From NCBI RefSeq assembly GCF_001421965.1, contig NZ_LMLP01000021.1:186001-250000 (forward strand): 64,000 nucleotides of DNA. The letters are read 5' to 3'. The notes beneath the pieces are model-generated. The model ran no database searches. It was not told the DNA's origin and saw only the letters and a list, made by a program, of their open reading frames with translations. The position numbers and the translations under genes are program-made. Positions 26,760 to 36,056 of the stretch are shown here, piece after piece; within the stretch, counting starts at the first letter, position 1, and the number at the start of each line of letters is the position of its first letter. The DNA comes from Sphingomonas sp. Leaf67. Its GTDB lineage: Bacteria; Pseudomonadota; Alphaproteobacteria; Sphingomonadales; Sphingomonadaceae.

Positions 26760-27538
26760 CTCTTCAGGACAAGGTCGCCGTCATTACCGGAGCAGCGAGC
26801 GGTATCGGCAAGGATATCGCCAAACACTTCCTCGATGCCGGTGCGAAGGTCGCGATCGCGGATCTCGACATCGATGCGGCGAATGCGACCGCGCTGGAGT
26901 TCGATCCGGACGGCACCCGCGCGATGGGGGTGGCGATGAACGTCACCGACGAAGCACAGGTCGATGCGGGAATCGAAGCGGTCGCCGCCCGGTTCGGCGG
27001 GATCGACATACTGGTGTCCAACGCCGGCATCCAGATCGTCGCGCCGATCGACCAGTTCGCGTTCGCCGACTGGAAGAAGCTGCTGGCGATCCATCTTGAC
27101 GGCGCGTTCCTGACCACGCGCGCCTGCCTGCGCCATATGTACGCACAGGGGCGCGGCGGCAGCATCATCTATATGGGATCGGTGCACTCGAAGGAGGCGT
27201 CGAAACTGAAAGGGCCGTACGTCACCGCCAAGCACGGGCTGGTCGGGCTGGCCAAGGTCGTCGCCAAGGAAGGGGCCGAACACGGCGTGCGCGCCAACGT
27301 CATCTGCCCCGGTTTCGTTCGCACGCCGCTGGTCGAGAAACAGATACCGGAACAGGCCAAGGCACTGGGTATCACCGAGGACGCGGTGATTCACGACGTG
27401 ATGCTGAAAGAGACGGTCGACGGCGAATTCACCACGGTCGACGACGTCGCGCAGACCGCCGTGTTCCTTGCGGGGTTTCCGACCAATGCGCTGACCGGGC
27501 AGTCGATCGTCGTCAGCCACGGCTGGTTCATGCAGTGA
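26756..27538 (+). CDS. bdhA: 3-hydroxybutyrate dehydrogenase
   Basis: A 260-residue short-chain dehydrogenase with TGAASGIG (residues 11-18), NAG near 89, the catalytic Ser-Tyr-Lys (MGSVHS near 141, YVTAKHG near 154) and the BdhA-typical ending GWFMQ with [18 protein letters not shown] near 188. It interconverts 3-hydroxybutyrate and acetoacetate with NAD. The start overlaps the patatin stop (ATGA). Confidence 0.92.
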   Translation: MTLQDKVAVITGAASGIGKDIAKHFLDAGAKVAIADLDIDAANATALEFDPDGTRAMGVAMNVTDEAQVDAGIEAVAARFGGIDILVSNAGIQIVAPIDQFAFADWKKLLAIHLDGAFLTTRACLRHMYAQGRGGSIIYMGSVHSKEASKLKGPYVTAKHGLVGLAKVVAKEGAEHGVRANVICPGFVRTPLVEKQIPEQAKALGITEDAVIHDVMLKETVDGEFTTVDDVAQTAVFLAGFPTNALTGQSIVVSHGWFMQ

Positions 27539-27560
27539 TGCTTCGGACGATCGTGACGCC

Positions 27561-28052
27561 GTGACGCCATATCTGCCTCTCCTCAGCGTCACGATCGGCG
27601 CGGTTCTCGCGACCACCGGCGGGTTCATATCCGGGCGGTTGGCAGCGAGGGTCGAGCAACGTCGCCGCGCGCGGTTCGCGGCGACGATCGGGCATGAGGT
27701 TCTCACCTCGCTACGGCACGTCGTTGCTACCCTCAACGAGGTCCATGATCGGGGCGATCCGTTCGGGCGCCTGACGATGCGTCTCATCCGGTCCGCGCGC
27801 CGCGAGATTGAACTGTACGAACGCAACCGCGAGGCGATGTTTGATATCGGCGATACTGACCTACGCTTCCGCCTGCACGACCTGATGATCCGGCTCGCTA
27901 TCCCGCTGGATTTCCTTATCGACGAAAGTCAGGTTATCGACACCGACCCGATCAGACGTGCGACCGTAATGGCCGAATCGTTCGAAATATTTCGTCAGCA
28001 TTGCGGCGAAATATCGCCAATGATCGATATGCTACGGATCGAAGCGAAATAG
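27561..28052 (+). CDS. Hypothetical single-pass membrane protein (163 aa)
   Basis: Start GTG 27561, 22 bp after bdhA. One N-terminal transmembrane segment (LLSVTIGAVLATTGGFISGR, residues 6-25) is followed by a basic stretch and a long helical cytoplasmic part (about 40-163). No family recognised. Codon use is less extreme than in its neighbours, with more A+T toward the end, which suggests a lineage-specific gene. Confidence 0.6.
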   Translation: MTPYLPLLSVTIGAVLATTGGFISGRLAARVEQRRRARFAATIGHEVLTSLRHVVATLNEVHDRGDPFGRLTMRLIRSARREIELYERNREAMFDIGDTDLRFRLHDLMIRLAIPLDFLIDESQVIDTDPIRRATVMAESFEIFRQHCGEISPMIDMLRIEAK

Positions 28053-28254
28053 AGATATAACGGCGCGGTGCCCCTGATGAGCCGCACCCGCAATTGCGGA
28101 TGGTCCACGCACGCCAAGGCACAGCAGGCGCTGTCCGAACATATCGACGGTTATGACCATCGAAACCGTATGCACATCCCTGGGGGAGGATCAGTTCGAA
28201 CGACCTGCGTCACGCCAGTCGATGTCGCGCCACACGATCTGGGCAGGTCCGCCT

Positions 28255-29082
28255 CTAACGCCGATCGCTCTCCAGCATGCGTTTCAACCCGATCGGCGCG
28301 GCCCCCTGCAGCGATAGCTTGCGTAGGGGATCCGATGGATCTGCCCGCAGCGCGACCAGTCGGATATCGGCGGCAACCGCGCTGTGGAAAACGCAACTGA
28401 TGAAGACGCTGTCCGTCCACACTGCGTTTAGAACACGCTGCATATCCTTGGACAATTGAGCAATCAGATGCTGGGACGCATCGACGATCAGGATCAGTCC
28501 CAGACCGGGCCAGCGCGATCCGACCAGTTCGGTCGACTCGCGGTTGAGGGGCATATCGCGCACCGCATGGCGCTCTTCATAGGCTATGCCTGCCACCGTC
28601 ACCCCACGGGCGCGCACGGCGTCCACCTCCTCCCGCAACAGGTCGTAGATTTGCGGGAAGAAGTCGAACAGGACGATCTCGGTCGCCTGCTCCAGCATCG
28701 TGCGGGCGCGTTCGAGCACCTGTGCCACGGTGCCGATGGAATAGACGCGCTCGTCGCTTTTCGGCTCGTGCAGCGCCTCCAGCCCGGTCAGCGCAGTATC
28801 GTGACGCAACTCGAACTGTCGGCGAAGCATGTTCAACAACTGGCGCGGCGGAAACGGACTGTAGACCTTCTTGTCACCACCTTCATCGCTGAAGATGACC
28901 GCTCCCTTCTGACTGAGCGTACCCAATGTCTGATAGGTATTGGCGGCGGCCTTTCCGGTGCGCTGCGCCAGTCGATAGCCCGACGCTGGGCCGTGGCGCA
29001 GCAGATCGCAATATAATCGTGCCTCCATCTCGGTGAATCCAAGCGAGGCCAATGTCGTCTCTATCGCGCCGTCGTCCGCCAT
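28255..29082 (-). CDS. TrmB-family transcriptional regulator
   Basis: A 275-residue protein from ATG 29082. The N-terminal winged helix (about 5-75: LASLGFTEMEARLYCDLLRHG, partial; then GKAAANTYQTLGTLSQKGAV) matches TrmB. A long coiled linker (90-120) and a C-terminal domain with IVLFDFFPQIYDLLREEV near 128 resemble the TrmB effector part. TrmB regulators are best known as sugar sensors in archaea and are less common in proteobacteria. The gene stands alone; its target may be downstream or the long region upstream. Confidence 0.8.
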   Translation of the reverse strand: MADDGAIETTLASLGFTEMEARLYCDLLRHGPASGYRLAQRTGKAAANTYQTLGTLSQKGAVIFSDEGGDKKVYSPFPPRQLLNMLRRQFELRHDTALTGLEALHEPKSDERVYSIGTVAQVLERARTMLEQATEIVLFDFFPQIYDLLREEVDAVRARGVTVAGIAYEERHAVRDMPLNRESTELVGSRWPGLGLILIVDASQHLIAQLSKDMQRVLNAVWTDSVFISCVFHSAVAADIRLVALRADPSDPLRKLSLQGAAPIGLKRMLESDRR

Positions 29083-29884
29083 ATCTAACTGACATACCCT
29101 GTTGCAGTGAACCATGCGTTAGAGCGGGTTGCATTTAAAGGAAAGCATTGCCGTTTCCCGGACCATCTGGCCATGCGACAATGGTTATCAAAGCGGCGGT
29201 AAGCTGCTAGTAGCCACGACTATGAAGGCCGTTGCCGCAGCGGGACGCTGCGTTGCCCTGACCGCCCCATCCTGCAATCTTCCCGACCGACGCTGCGCAG
29301 CGTCATCGTGCCGAACAATCGCCGCATCGGCATCCTCATGCCGCGCGGTGACGAGGCCCATTCCTAGCGTCGTTTCGATCGATGCCCGCTGCACCACGGG
29401 TTTCTCGTCATGGGAATCCGTCGCTTCGGAAATCGATCGAGAAACGACATTCTGACGCCAGATCAGACCGGTACGTCCCTGCGAATACCTTTTGAAGTTC
29501 GGATGCCGGAAAGCCGCTTTCGCGCCGCTTGTCTGCGGCTGGCGATGTTGCGCTGCGGTGCCTGGCAATCACCGGCAGGTTGCGGGATTATGAATAAATG
29601 AAAAAAATTTTCGATCTCCACGGGCCGATGCAAGCGCATCATACTTGCTTCTTCGCTGTCACTTTACAGGTTTGATTATAACAAGCGGTGAAGAATTCAC
29701 GCAACGTGTTAGGAAGTATGGATATTCTCGACAAAATGGCAAAATCCGGCGTGTGACCTGCAACAGGCATATCAAGTACCTATTTTTGCTGACGTATTTT
29801 TTATCCTGCCCTAGTTTTGAGCAGATGGTGTTCAATTTTCGGGCATTGCGCATTGCGAGATCGATATGTCCGATCATTGACACA

Positions 29885-29903
29885 TAAGTAAGATTCGTAC
29901 TTA
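29885..29903. promoter_or_regulatory. Inverted repeat TAAGTA-N7-TACTTA
   Basis: Perfect 6-bp arms, 7-nt spacer, 38 bp before the larger palindrome and 267 bp before the subtilase start. Could be an operator half of the same control region. Short, so chance occurrence in AT-rich sequence is possible. Confidence 0.25.
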
Positions 29904-29940
29904 ATCGTCATCAAGGGTCCTGGGGGAAGGTTTTTACACT

Positions 29941-29963
29941 GACGATGCATTTAATGCGTCGTC
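29941..29963. promoter_or_regulatory. 23-bp near-perfect palindrome upstream of subtilase gene
   Basis: Eleven-bp arms, GACGATGCATT and AATGCGTCGTC, around a central T, with a single mismatched pair (T-G at arm position 6). The centre lies about 218 bp upstream of the subtilase ATG. Symmetry of this quality suggests an operator for a dimeric regulator. It is not a terminator: no T run follows. Confidence 0.45.
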
Positions 29964-30169
29964 GGATGACGGCACCTCGACAGTTCTGCTGCGTACAAGC
30001 CCTTTATCGGAAGCGGAATCTGCTTCCATGAAAACTTGCGACCCGATGAAACGCGTCATTATTGGCATCGATTACATGGCGAACCATTGTTGCGTTTTAC
30101 GCCTGATCGAGGAACGCTTGTCCGGCCAATAATATTCAAAAGTCTACACTGTGCGGGGGTTTAAAACCG

Positions 30170-32728
30170 ATGACGACGAGATTTTCAACGTATGAAAAGC
30201 TTCCGGATTCCGAGGATCTGGTAGTGGGCACCGCATTGCAGGCAACCGCCGCCAATGCCGCGACCAATACTCCTCCTCTGGTCCGTGATGGTCCGGTCGG
30301 ACAGTCCTATGATCTCTACACCGGCAAGACGGTGACGACGGCGTTCGACATCTTCAACCCCGGTGCGGCGCTCGGCGCGGAATTCGGCCGGCAATGGCAT
30401 CTGTCCCGGCTCGGCGATATCGCTTCGGTGTGGCAGGACTATACCGGCCGCGGCGTCAGCGTCGGCATCTATGATTCGGGCGTCGAAAAGGACCATTGGG
30501 ACCTTGCGGCCAATTACGACGCGTCGAAGGAACTGGTCATCGACGGCGTCGCCATCAACGGCGGCCTCGGTGCATCGATGGAAGGGCACGGCACGTCGGT
30601 GGCGGGGCTGATCGCGGGGGCCGCCAACGGCCGCGGCGGTGTCGGCGTCGCGTTCGACGCCAAGGTCACCGGCGTCAACATCTTCGATTCCGCGTCGCCC
30701 GTCGATGTCAACGGCAGCAATTACGGCGCCTTCATGGAGGCCATGAACCAGGCCAACCGGTTCGATGTCGTTAACCACAGCTGGGGTGACAACAACACCG
30801 CCATAACGACTCGCATGTCGCGTTCGACCGAAGGCACATTCTATTACGATCTGGCGAAGTCCTTTGCCTATATCGCGGCGACCGGCCGGGACGGTCTGGG
30901 CACGATCTCGGTCTCGGCGGCAGGCAATGAAGGCGTCGACCGCGAGTCGCAGGGATCGAAGACCGATCGTCACAACATCGCGGTGTCCGCCTATCGCGAG
31001 GCCGACGGCGTATCATCCTATTACACCTCCTACGGTGCCCATATCCTCGTCGCCGGTCCGTCGAGCGACTATACCGTACTCGGCGGCAGCGGGCTGGTGA
31101 CGACCGATATTCGCGGTCAGGCCGGTTACAACATGGAAATCGATTCGGGCGCGGCCGCCGACTATACCGACCAGTTCGGTGGCACGTCGGGCGCGACGCC
31201 GATCGTGACGGGCGTCGTGTCGCTGATGCTCGATGCCAATGCGGGGCTCGGTTGGCGCGATGTGAAGGACATCCTTGCCGCCTCCGCCAAGATGCCGCTG
31301 GCCTTCGATACCGGACCGACCGGCTACAGGATGTCCGCCGGCGGGGGAACCTTATTGTACGCCATGAACGAAACGGCGACCCAGCTCAACGGGCAGTCGG
31401 CCGGCTGGAACGGCGGCGCGATGCATTTCAACAACAGCTATGGCTATGGCGCGGTCGATGCCTATGGCGCGGCCCGCATGGCGGAAGTGTGGTCGTTGTT
31501 CGGCCCGGCCAAGACCTCGGCGAACGAGGTGACGGCAACCACCGGCGTGCTGCCCATCGGGATGACCGCCAATACCGATATCGAATTTGTCGCGACCAAC
31601 ACGATCGGGTTCAACAGCGACATCGTCGGCGAGCCGCAGCGTTTCACGTTCGAATTCGGCACGAGCATCGACGCGGACCATATCGACCTCACCATCACGG
31701 GGTCGACGCTGGTCAAATTTCTGTGGGCCGGCGAGGAGCAGTTGAGGGCGACCGGCATGCCGCAGTTCGCACAGTTCAAGCTGATCGCGCCGGATGGCAC
31801 GGTCGGTTTCACCGCCCAGATGGGCAATCTACTCGATGGTTCGGGGCCGGCTCAGGAGTTCGTCTATGGCTTCTCCGGTTTCCGGGGGGTCGAAACCAAG
31901 GGGACGTGGACACTGGAGTTCCAGTCGCTCGACCTCGATCTGAAAGCTGTCTTCGGCGAGAGCTCGGAGGGCTATACCGACAACACCCTGACCATCGACA
32001 GCCTGAAGATGGACGTGTTCGGATCGGCACCGTCGGCCGACGACGTGTACACCTACACCAACGAATTCTTCACGATGAAGGCGATCGAGGGTGAGGGCGC
32101 GAAGCGCGCACTGTTGTCGGACACCAATGGCGGGGTCGACTGGATCAACGCGGCGGCGGTGACGGCCAGCGTCAATGTCTCGCTCGTCGCCGGCGTCACC
32201 AACACGATCGGCGGGAAGGACGCCTTCACGATCGCATCGCGCAGCAAGATCGAGAATGTCGTCACCGGCGACGGCAACGACAACGTGACGGGCAACAGCC
32301 TTGCCAACGAACTCCATGGCATGCGCGGCAATGACATGCTGTTCGGCGCGGCGGGTGCCGACAAGCTGGACGGCGGGGCCGGTCGCGACTGGCTCGACGG
32401 CGGTACCGGTGCGGATATCCTCACCGGCGGCGCAGGCGCGGATATCTTCTTCTTCGACAACGCCCGTACCTCCGGGGTGGACCGCATCACCGACTTCGCT
32501 TCGGACGACCTGTTGTACACGACCCGCGCGATCCGCGACAGCAACCGCGACGGCTATATCGGTCTGGGAACGAACAAGCTCCTCAATCTCGATACGGGCA
32601 ACAGCGGGGACCGGGTCGCCATCGACGGCTTGGACGCGACGAAGGGGCTCGTCTATATGGGCATGCAGGACGGGTATTATGTGTATGCCATGAACGACGG
32701 CACCCACATGCCGGCCGCGTACGCCTGA
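30170..32728 (+). CDS. RTX subtilase (S8 peptidase, P domain, calcium-binding repeats)
   Basis: An 852-residue secreted protease. The subtilisin domain (about 75-430) has the full triad: D102 (GIYDSGVEK), H140 (EGHGTSVAG) and S340 (GGTSGATP). A proprotein-convertase P-like beta-sandwich follows (about 450-630). RTX repeats occur at about 700-770 (GDGNDNVTGN, GMRGNDMLFG, GADKLDGG, GRDWLDGG, GADILTGG), then the DIFFFDNARTSGVDRITDF end typical of type I secretion substrates. There is no N-terminal signal peptide, as expected for that route. No ABC/HlyD exporter genes are in the window. Confidence 0.92.
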   Translation: MTTRFSTYEKLPDSEDLVVGTALQATAANAATNTPPLVRDGPVGQSYDLYTGKTVTTAFDIFNPGAALGAEFGRQWHLSRLGDIASVWQDYTGRGVSVGIYDSGVEKDHWDLAANYDASKELVIDGVAINGGLGASMEGHGTSVAGLIAGAANGRGGVGVAFDAKVTGVNIFDSASPVDVNGSNYGAFMEAMNQANRFDVVNHSWGDNNTAITTRMSRSTEGTFYYDLAKSFAYIAATGRDGLGTISVSAAGNEGVDRESQGSKTDRHNIAVSAYREADGVSSYYTSYGAHILVAGPSSDYTVLGGSGLVTTDIRGQAGYNMEIDSGAAADYTDQFGGTSGATPIVTGVVSLMLDANAGLGWRDVKDILAASAKMPLAFDTGPTGYRMSAGGGTLLYAMNETATQLNGQSAGWNGGAMHFNNSYGYGAVDAYGAARMAEVWSLFGPAKTSANEVTATTGVLPIGMTANTDIEFVATNTIGFNSDIVGEPQRFTFEFGTSIDADHIDLTITGSTLVKFLWAGEEQLRATGMPQFAQFKLIAPDGTVGFTAQMGNLLDGSGPAQEFVYGFSGFRGVETKGTWTLEFQSLDLDLKAVFGESSEGYTDNTLTIDSLKMDVFGSAPSADDVYTYTNEFFTMKAIEGEGAKRALLSDTNGGVDWINAAAVTASVNVSLVAGVTNTIGGKDAFTIASRSKIENVVTGDGNDNVTGNSLANELHGMRGNDMLFGAAGADKLDGGAGRDWLDGGTGADILTGGAGADIFFFDNARTSGVDRITDFASDDLLYTTRAIRDSNRDGYIGLGTNKLLNLDTGNSGDRVAIDGLDATKGLVYMGMQDGYYVYAMNDGTHMPAAYA

Positions 32729-32739
32729 TACCACGCAGC

Positions 32740-32768
32740 ACCGGTGCAGGCGCGTTGCCTGCACCGGT
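32740..32768 (+). terminator. Perfect 12-bp stem-loop between subtilase and I78 gene
   Basis: Arms ACCGGTGCAGGC and GCCTGCACCGGT around the loop GCGTT. It starts 12 bp after the subtilase stop and ends 50 bp before the inhibitor ATG. No T run follows, so it may act as a partial terminator, an mRNA-stabilising 3' structure or an attenuator setting the protease to inhibitor ratio. Confidence 0.5.
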
Positions 32769-32817
32769 GTCGACCGAGTCATGTATCTCGATTTTTATCT
32801 GGGCAGGAGTGATCGCG

Positions 32818-33087
32818 ATGACGATACCGGCAGCGCCGCCGCCATGGCCCGGAAGGCTGGGCGGGCTTGGTCTCGGCGGCGATATTGGTACCATGCTGGC
32901 GGAACGCGGCATGGCGGAGTTGAAGGTCGGTACGAAGCTTTCGGACGATGTCCGTCAGGCGGCCGTCGGCAATTCTCGATTGCGTATCCTGCGGCCGGGT
33001 AACATGGCGACAATGGACTTCGTGCAGGACCGCATCAACCTGATCGTGGACGGCGATGGAACCATCATCGAAATTCGGTGCGGATAA
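32818..33087 (+). CDS. I78-type peptidase inhibitor-like protein
   Basis: An 89-residue protein from ATG 32818 with CAGGAG 9 nt upstream. The C-terminal 55 residues match the peptidase inhibitor I78 family (PF11720): VGTKLSDDVRQAA near residue 37, RILRPGNMATMDFVQDRINL near 56 and the closing IIEIRCG. The proline-rich N-terminus lacks a signal peptide and the first cysteine of the family's disulfide, so a cytoplasmic role is possible. It directly follows a subtilase gene; I78 members inhibit serine proteases, so it may protect the cell before export. Confidence 0.72.
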   Translation: MTIPAAPPPWPGRLGGLGLGGDIGTMLAERGMAELKVGTKLSDDVRQAAVGNSRLRILRPGNMATMDFVQDRINLIVDGDGTIIEIRCG

Positions 33088-33365
33088 GCTGTCGTCGATG
33101 AACAGGTGTTGGCCCGCCTCGAACCATGCGACAAGGACGGGAAATTCCGGGTCCACCGGTCGCCAGGCCTGACCATTCGGTGAATTGCGCACCGGGTGAC
33201 GTGCTCCCATTCTTTCACCCGGTGACGACCCGGGACCAGCCGATGGTGTCGCACGAGCACGGGTAACGCAACGGGCGGGGCTGATCGCTTGGGGTTAGTC
33301 CTTCTCGACAGGCTGGAACCCGCGTTCGGAGCCAACGGATGGGGGCGGGACGACGGCCAAAGGCC

Positions 33366-35810
33366 TTAATCCAGCGCCATCGCCTGCGCGGCCAGCGCTT
33401 CGGCCTCAACCAGCAGCGCATCGTCGGCCGACCCCTGCGTCACCCGTTCGCGGCCGATCAGCACCAGCACCGGGACCGCCAGCGGGCTGACCCGTTCCAG
33501 CGTGACGTGCCGCATCCGGGATTCGGCGGTTTCGAGCAAGACGGCCAATCGTCCGACATCGGTCATTCTTGCCCGCGCATCTTCCCACGCCGCCTGCAAC
33601 AACAGATGGCCGGGTTCGTATTTGCGCAGCACGTCGTAGATCAGGTCGGTCGAGAAGGTGACCTGCTTGCCAGTCTTGCGCTTGCCGGGATGCTGGCGTT
33701 CGACAAGGCCGCCGATGACCGCCACCTCGCGGAACGCGCGCTTGAGCAGCGCCGATCCCTGTACCCAGTCGACGAACTCATGTTCGAGAATGTCGGGCGA
33801 AAACAACGCTCCCGGATCGGTAATCGGTTCGAGTGCGTAGCAGGCGAGTGCATAGTCGTTCGACACGAACCCGATCGGGTTCAGCCCCAATGCCTCCATC
33901 CGCCGCGTGATCAACATGCCGAGCGACTGGTGCGCGTTCCACCCTTCGAAGCTGTAGGCGACCATATAGTGCCGCCCGTCATGGGGGAAGGTTTCGACCA
34001 GCAATTCGCCCGCGCGCGGCAGCACCGATCGCCGCGCCTGTATCTCCAGCCATTCGCGGACATCGTCGGGGAAGCGGTGCCATTCGCCGGCATCGGCGAG
34101 GAAGCCGCGCACCCGGTCGGCGAGGTTGGTCGACAATGCCATGCGTGTGCCGCCATATTTGGGGATGCGCGCGGGCTTGCTGGTCGCGCGGACGACCAGA
34201 TCGGTCAGCTCGATCTTCTCGACCTCGAGGCTCAAGCCGGAGAAGAAGAAGGTGTCGCCCGGCGACAGGGTCGAGGCGAAATATTCCTCGACCGTGCCCA
34301 GCCGCCGCCCGTTCCTGAACCGCACGTCGAGCGTCGGGGCGTCGACGATGATGCCGGCGTTCAAGCGGTGTTGCGCGATAAAACCCGGTTTGGTGACGGT
34401 CCAGCGGCCATCGCTCCCCAAGCGCAGGCGCTTGAATTTATCATATGCCTTCAGCGCGTAGCCGCCCTCGGCGATATAGTGCAGGACGCGGTCGAACGTG
34501 TCGCGGTCGAGCGCCGAATAGGGCAGGGCCCCACGCACTTCGTCGAGCATGTCGGCAGTGTCGAACGGTTCGGCGCAGGCGCAGCCCATCAGATGCTGCG
34601 CCAGCACGTCCAGCGTGCCGGGGCGAAACACGTCGCGGTCGAGCTCGCCGGCATCGACCGCGTCGAGGGCCGCCTGCGCCTCTAGAAATTCGAAACGGTT
34701 GCCGGGCACCAGCAGCGCCTTCGACGATTCGTCCAGCCGGTGGTTGGCGCGCCCGATCCGCTGGAGCAGGCGCGAAGACCCCTTGGGCGCGCCCATCTGG
34801 ATCACGCAATCGACATTGCCCCAATCGACGCCGAGGTCGAGGCTGGCGGTGGCGACCAGCGCGCGCAATCGGCCGTCGGCCATCGCCTGTTCGACCTTGC
34901 GCCGCGCTTCGCGGTCAAGGCTGCCGTGATGGACGCCGATCGGCAACTGGTCGTCATTCGCCTTCCACAGATCCTGAAAGATCAGTTCGGCGAGGCTGCG
35001 GGTGTTGCAGAAGACGATGGTCGTGCGGTGGGCGCGGATTTCGCGCATCACCTGTTCGGCGGCGTAGCGCCCCGAATGGCCCGACCACGGGATGCGCTCC
35101 TGTGGCAGCAGGATGCGGATATCGGGTTCGGCCCCCGCCTCGCCCTGCACCAGCGCCACCGTATCGATATCGCCATCGGGACCGAGCCATGCGCGATAGC
35201 CATCGGGATCGGCGACCGTCGCCGACAGCGCGACACGGCGCAGCGTGGGTGCGAATTTCTGCAACCGGGTCAGGCACAGCGACAACAGGTCGCCGCGCTT
35301 GTCGGTGGCAAAGGCATGGACTTCGTCGATGACGATCGTCGAGAGCGACGCGAACAGCTTGTCGCTGTCGGGGTAGGACAGCAACAGGCTGAGCGATTCC
35401 GGCGTCGTCAGCAGGATATGCGGGGGTTTGGCGCGCTGGCGTGCCTTGCGATCGGACGGGGTGTCGCCGGTGCGCGTTTCGACCCGGATCGGCAGTCCCA
35501 TGTCGGCGATCGGGGTCAGCAGGTTGCGCTGCACGTCGACCGCAAGCGCCTTGAGCGGCGAGATGTAGAGGGTATGGAGCCCGTCGCGCGGGGTATCGAT
35601 CAAATCGACCAGCGTCGGCAGGAAACCGGCCAGCGTCTTGCCCGCCCCGGTCGCGGCGACCAGCAGGGCATGGCGTCCGGCGCGCGCCTGTTCGAGCATT
35701 TCTAGCTGATGGCGGCGGGGGGTCCAGCCGCGTGCGGCGAACCAGTCGGACAGGGGAGCAGGAAGGTTTCGCACGAACCACGATGTAGGATCGCGGGCGC
35801 ACGACTGCAA
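33366..35810 (-). CDS. Ligase-associated DNA damage response DEXH-box helicase
   Basis: An 814-residue Lhr-like SF2 helicase. Walker A VAATGAGKTLAGFLP near residue 50, motif Ia YISPLKALAVDVQRN near 85, DEVH near 157, SAT near 197 and motif VI QRIGRANHRLDESSK near 350 are all present, followed by a winged-helix and DUF-type C-terminal half. The gene family occurs beside an ATP-dependent DNA ligase, an exonuclease and the PdeM endonuclease; none of these is next to it here. Likely role is DNA repair. The minus-strand 278-bp gap after its stop shows no gene. Confidence 0.9.
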   Translation of the reverse strand: MQSCARDPTSWFVRNLPAPLSDWFAARGWTPRRHQLEMLEQARAGRHALLVAATGAGKTLAGFLPTLVDLIDTPRDGLHTLYISPLKALAVDVQRNLLTPIADMGLPIRVETRTGDTPSDRKARQRAKPPHILLTTPESLSLLLSYPDSDKLFASLSTIVIDEVHAFATDKRGDLLSLCLTRLQKFAPTLRRVALSATVADPDGYRAWLGPDGDIDTVALVQGEAGAEPDIRILLPQERIPWSGHSGRYAAEQVMREIRAHRTTIVFCNTRSLAELIFQDLWKANDDQLPIGVHHGSLDREARRKVEQAMADGRLRALVATASLDLGVDWGNVDCVIQMGAPKGSSRLLQRIGRANHRLDESSKALLVPGNRFEFLEAQAALDAVDAGELDRDVFRPGTLDVLAQHLMGCACAEPFDTADMLDEVRGALPYSALDRDTFDRVLHYIAEGGYALKAYDKFKRLRLGSDGRWTVTKPGFIAQHRLNAGIIVDAPTLDVRFRNGRRLGTVEEYFASTLSPGDTFFFSGLSLEVEKIELTDLVVRATSKPARIPKYGGTRMALSTNLADRVRGFLADAGEWHRFPDDVREWLEIQARRSVLPRAGELLVETFPHDGRHYMVAYSFEGWNAHQSLGMLITRRMEALGLNPIGFVSNDYALACYALEPITDPGALFSPDILEHEFVDWVQGSALLKRAFREVAVIGGLVERQHPGKRKTGKQVTFSTDLIYDVLRKYEPGHLLLQAAWEDARARMTDVGRLAVLLETAESRMRHVTLERVSPLAVPVLVLIGRERVTQGSADDALLVEAEALAAQAMALD

Positions 35811-35849
35811 AGCGGGCGGGGCGCTTCCGTACCCCGCCCGTTGCCGAAC

Positions 35850-35990
35850 TTACTTCTTGTCCGTGCCGGCGGCACCTTCGATGGCCGATCCGGCCGATTT
35901 CAGGTCCTTGCCGGCGCCGTTCACCGTGTTGCACGCGCCGAGCGTGACGGTGGCGGCAAGGGCGACGATGAGACCGATCTTGCGGGTCAT
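35850..35990 (-). CDS. Entericidin A/B-type small lipoprotein
   Basis: A 46-residue lipoprotein from ATG 35990 with GAAGGAGAAATG upstream. It has a lysine/arginine start, a hydrophobic signal (IGLIVALAATVTLGAC) with a lipobox TLGAC, and the entericidin-type mature part NTVNGAGKDLKSAGSAIEG. It follows the stress operon on the same strand after a terminator-like hairpin, so it may have its own promoter. Stress-linked membrane lipoprotein. Confidence 0.8.
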   Translation of the reverse strand: MTRKIGLIVALAATVTLGACNTVNGAGKDLKSAGSAIEGAAGTDKK

Positions 35991-36007
35991 GGCATTTCTC
36001 CTTCGTG

Positions 36008-36050
36008 ATAAAACCGGGTTGTGGCGGGCCGAAATACGCCGACCCGCCAC
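36008..36050 (-). terminator. Terminator-like hairpin after multi-pass membrane gene
   Basis: On the minus strand, GTGGCGGG and CCCGCCAC (8-bp arms, 36050-36043 and 36028-36021) are followed within 10 nt by GGTTTTATC. It lies between the 303-residue membrane gene and the entericidin gene. Confidence 0.5.
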
Positions 36051-36056
36051 CTACAC

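Larger units (their letters stand above)
29083..30169. other. 1.1-kb AT-richer non-coding region
   Basis: No convincing gene on either strand: the longest frames (126 aa minus at 29188, 80 aa plus at 29645) have no recognisable family and inappropriate composition. From about 29590 to 29940 A+T is clearly higher than in the flanks, with oligo-A and oligo-T runs. It carries an inverted repeat TAAGTA-N7-TACTTA (29885-29903) and a 23-bp near-palindrome (29941-29963). It lies upstream of the RTX subtilase and is the obvious site for its regulation; an untranslated RNA cannot be excluded. Confidence 0.5.

Noticed and set aside
29188..29568. 126-codon minus-strand frame in the AT-rich gap
   Set aside because: No family, no ribosome site, low-complexity sequence; kept as non-coding.
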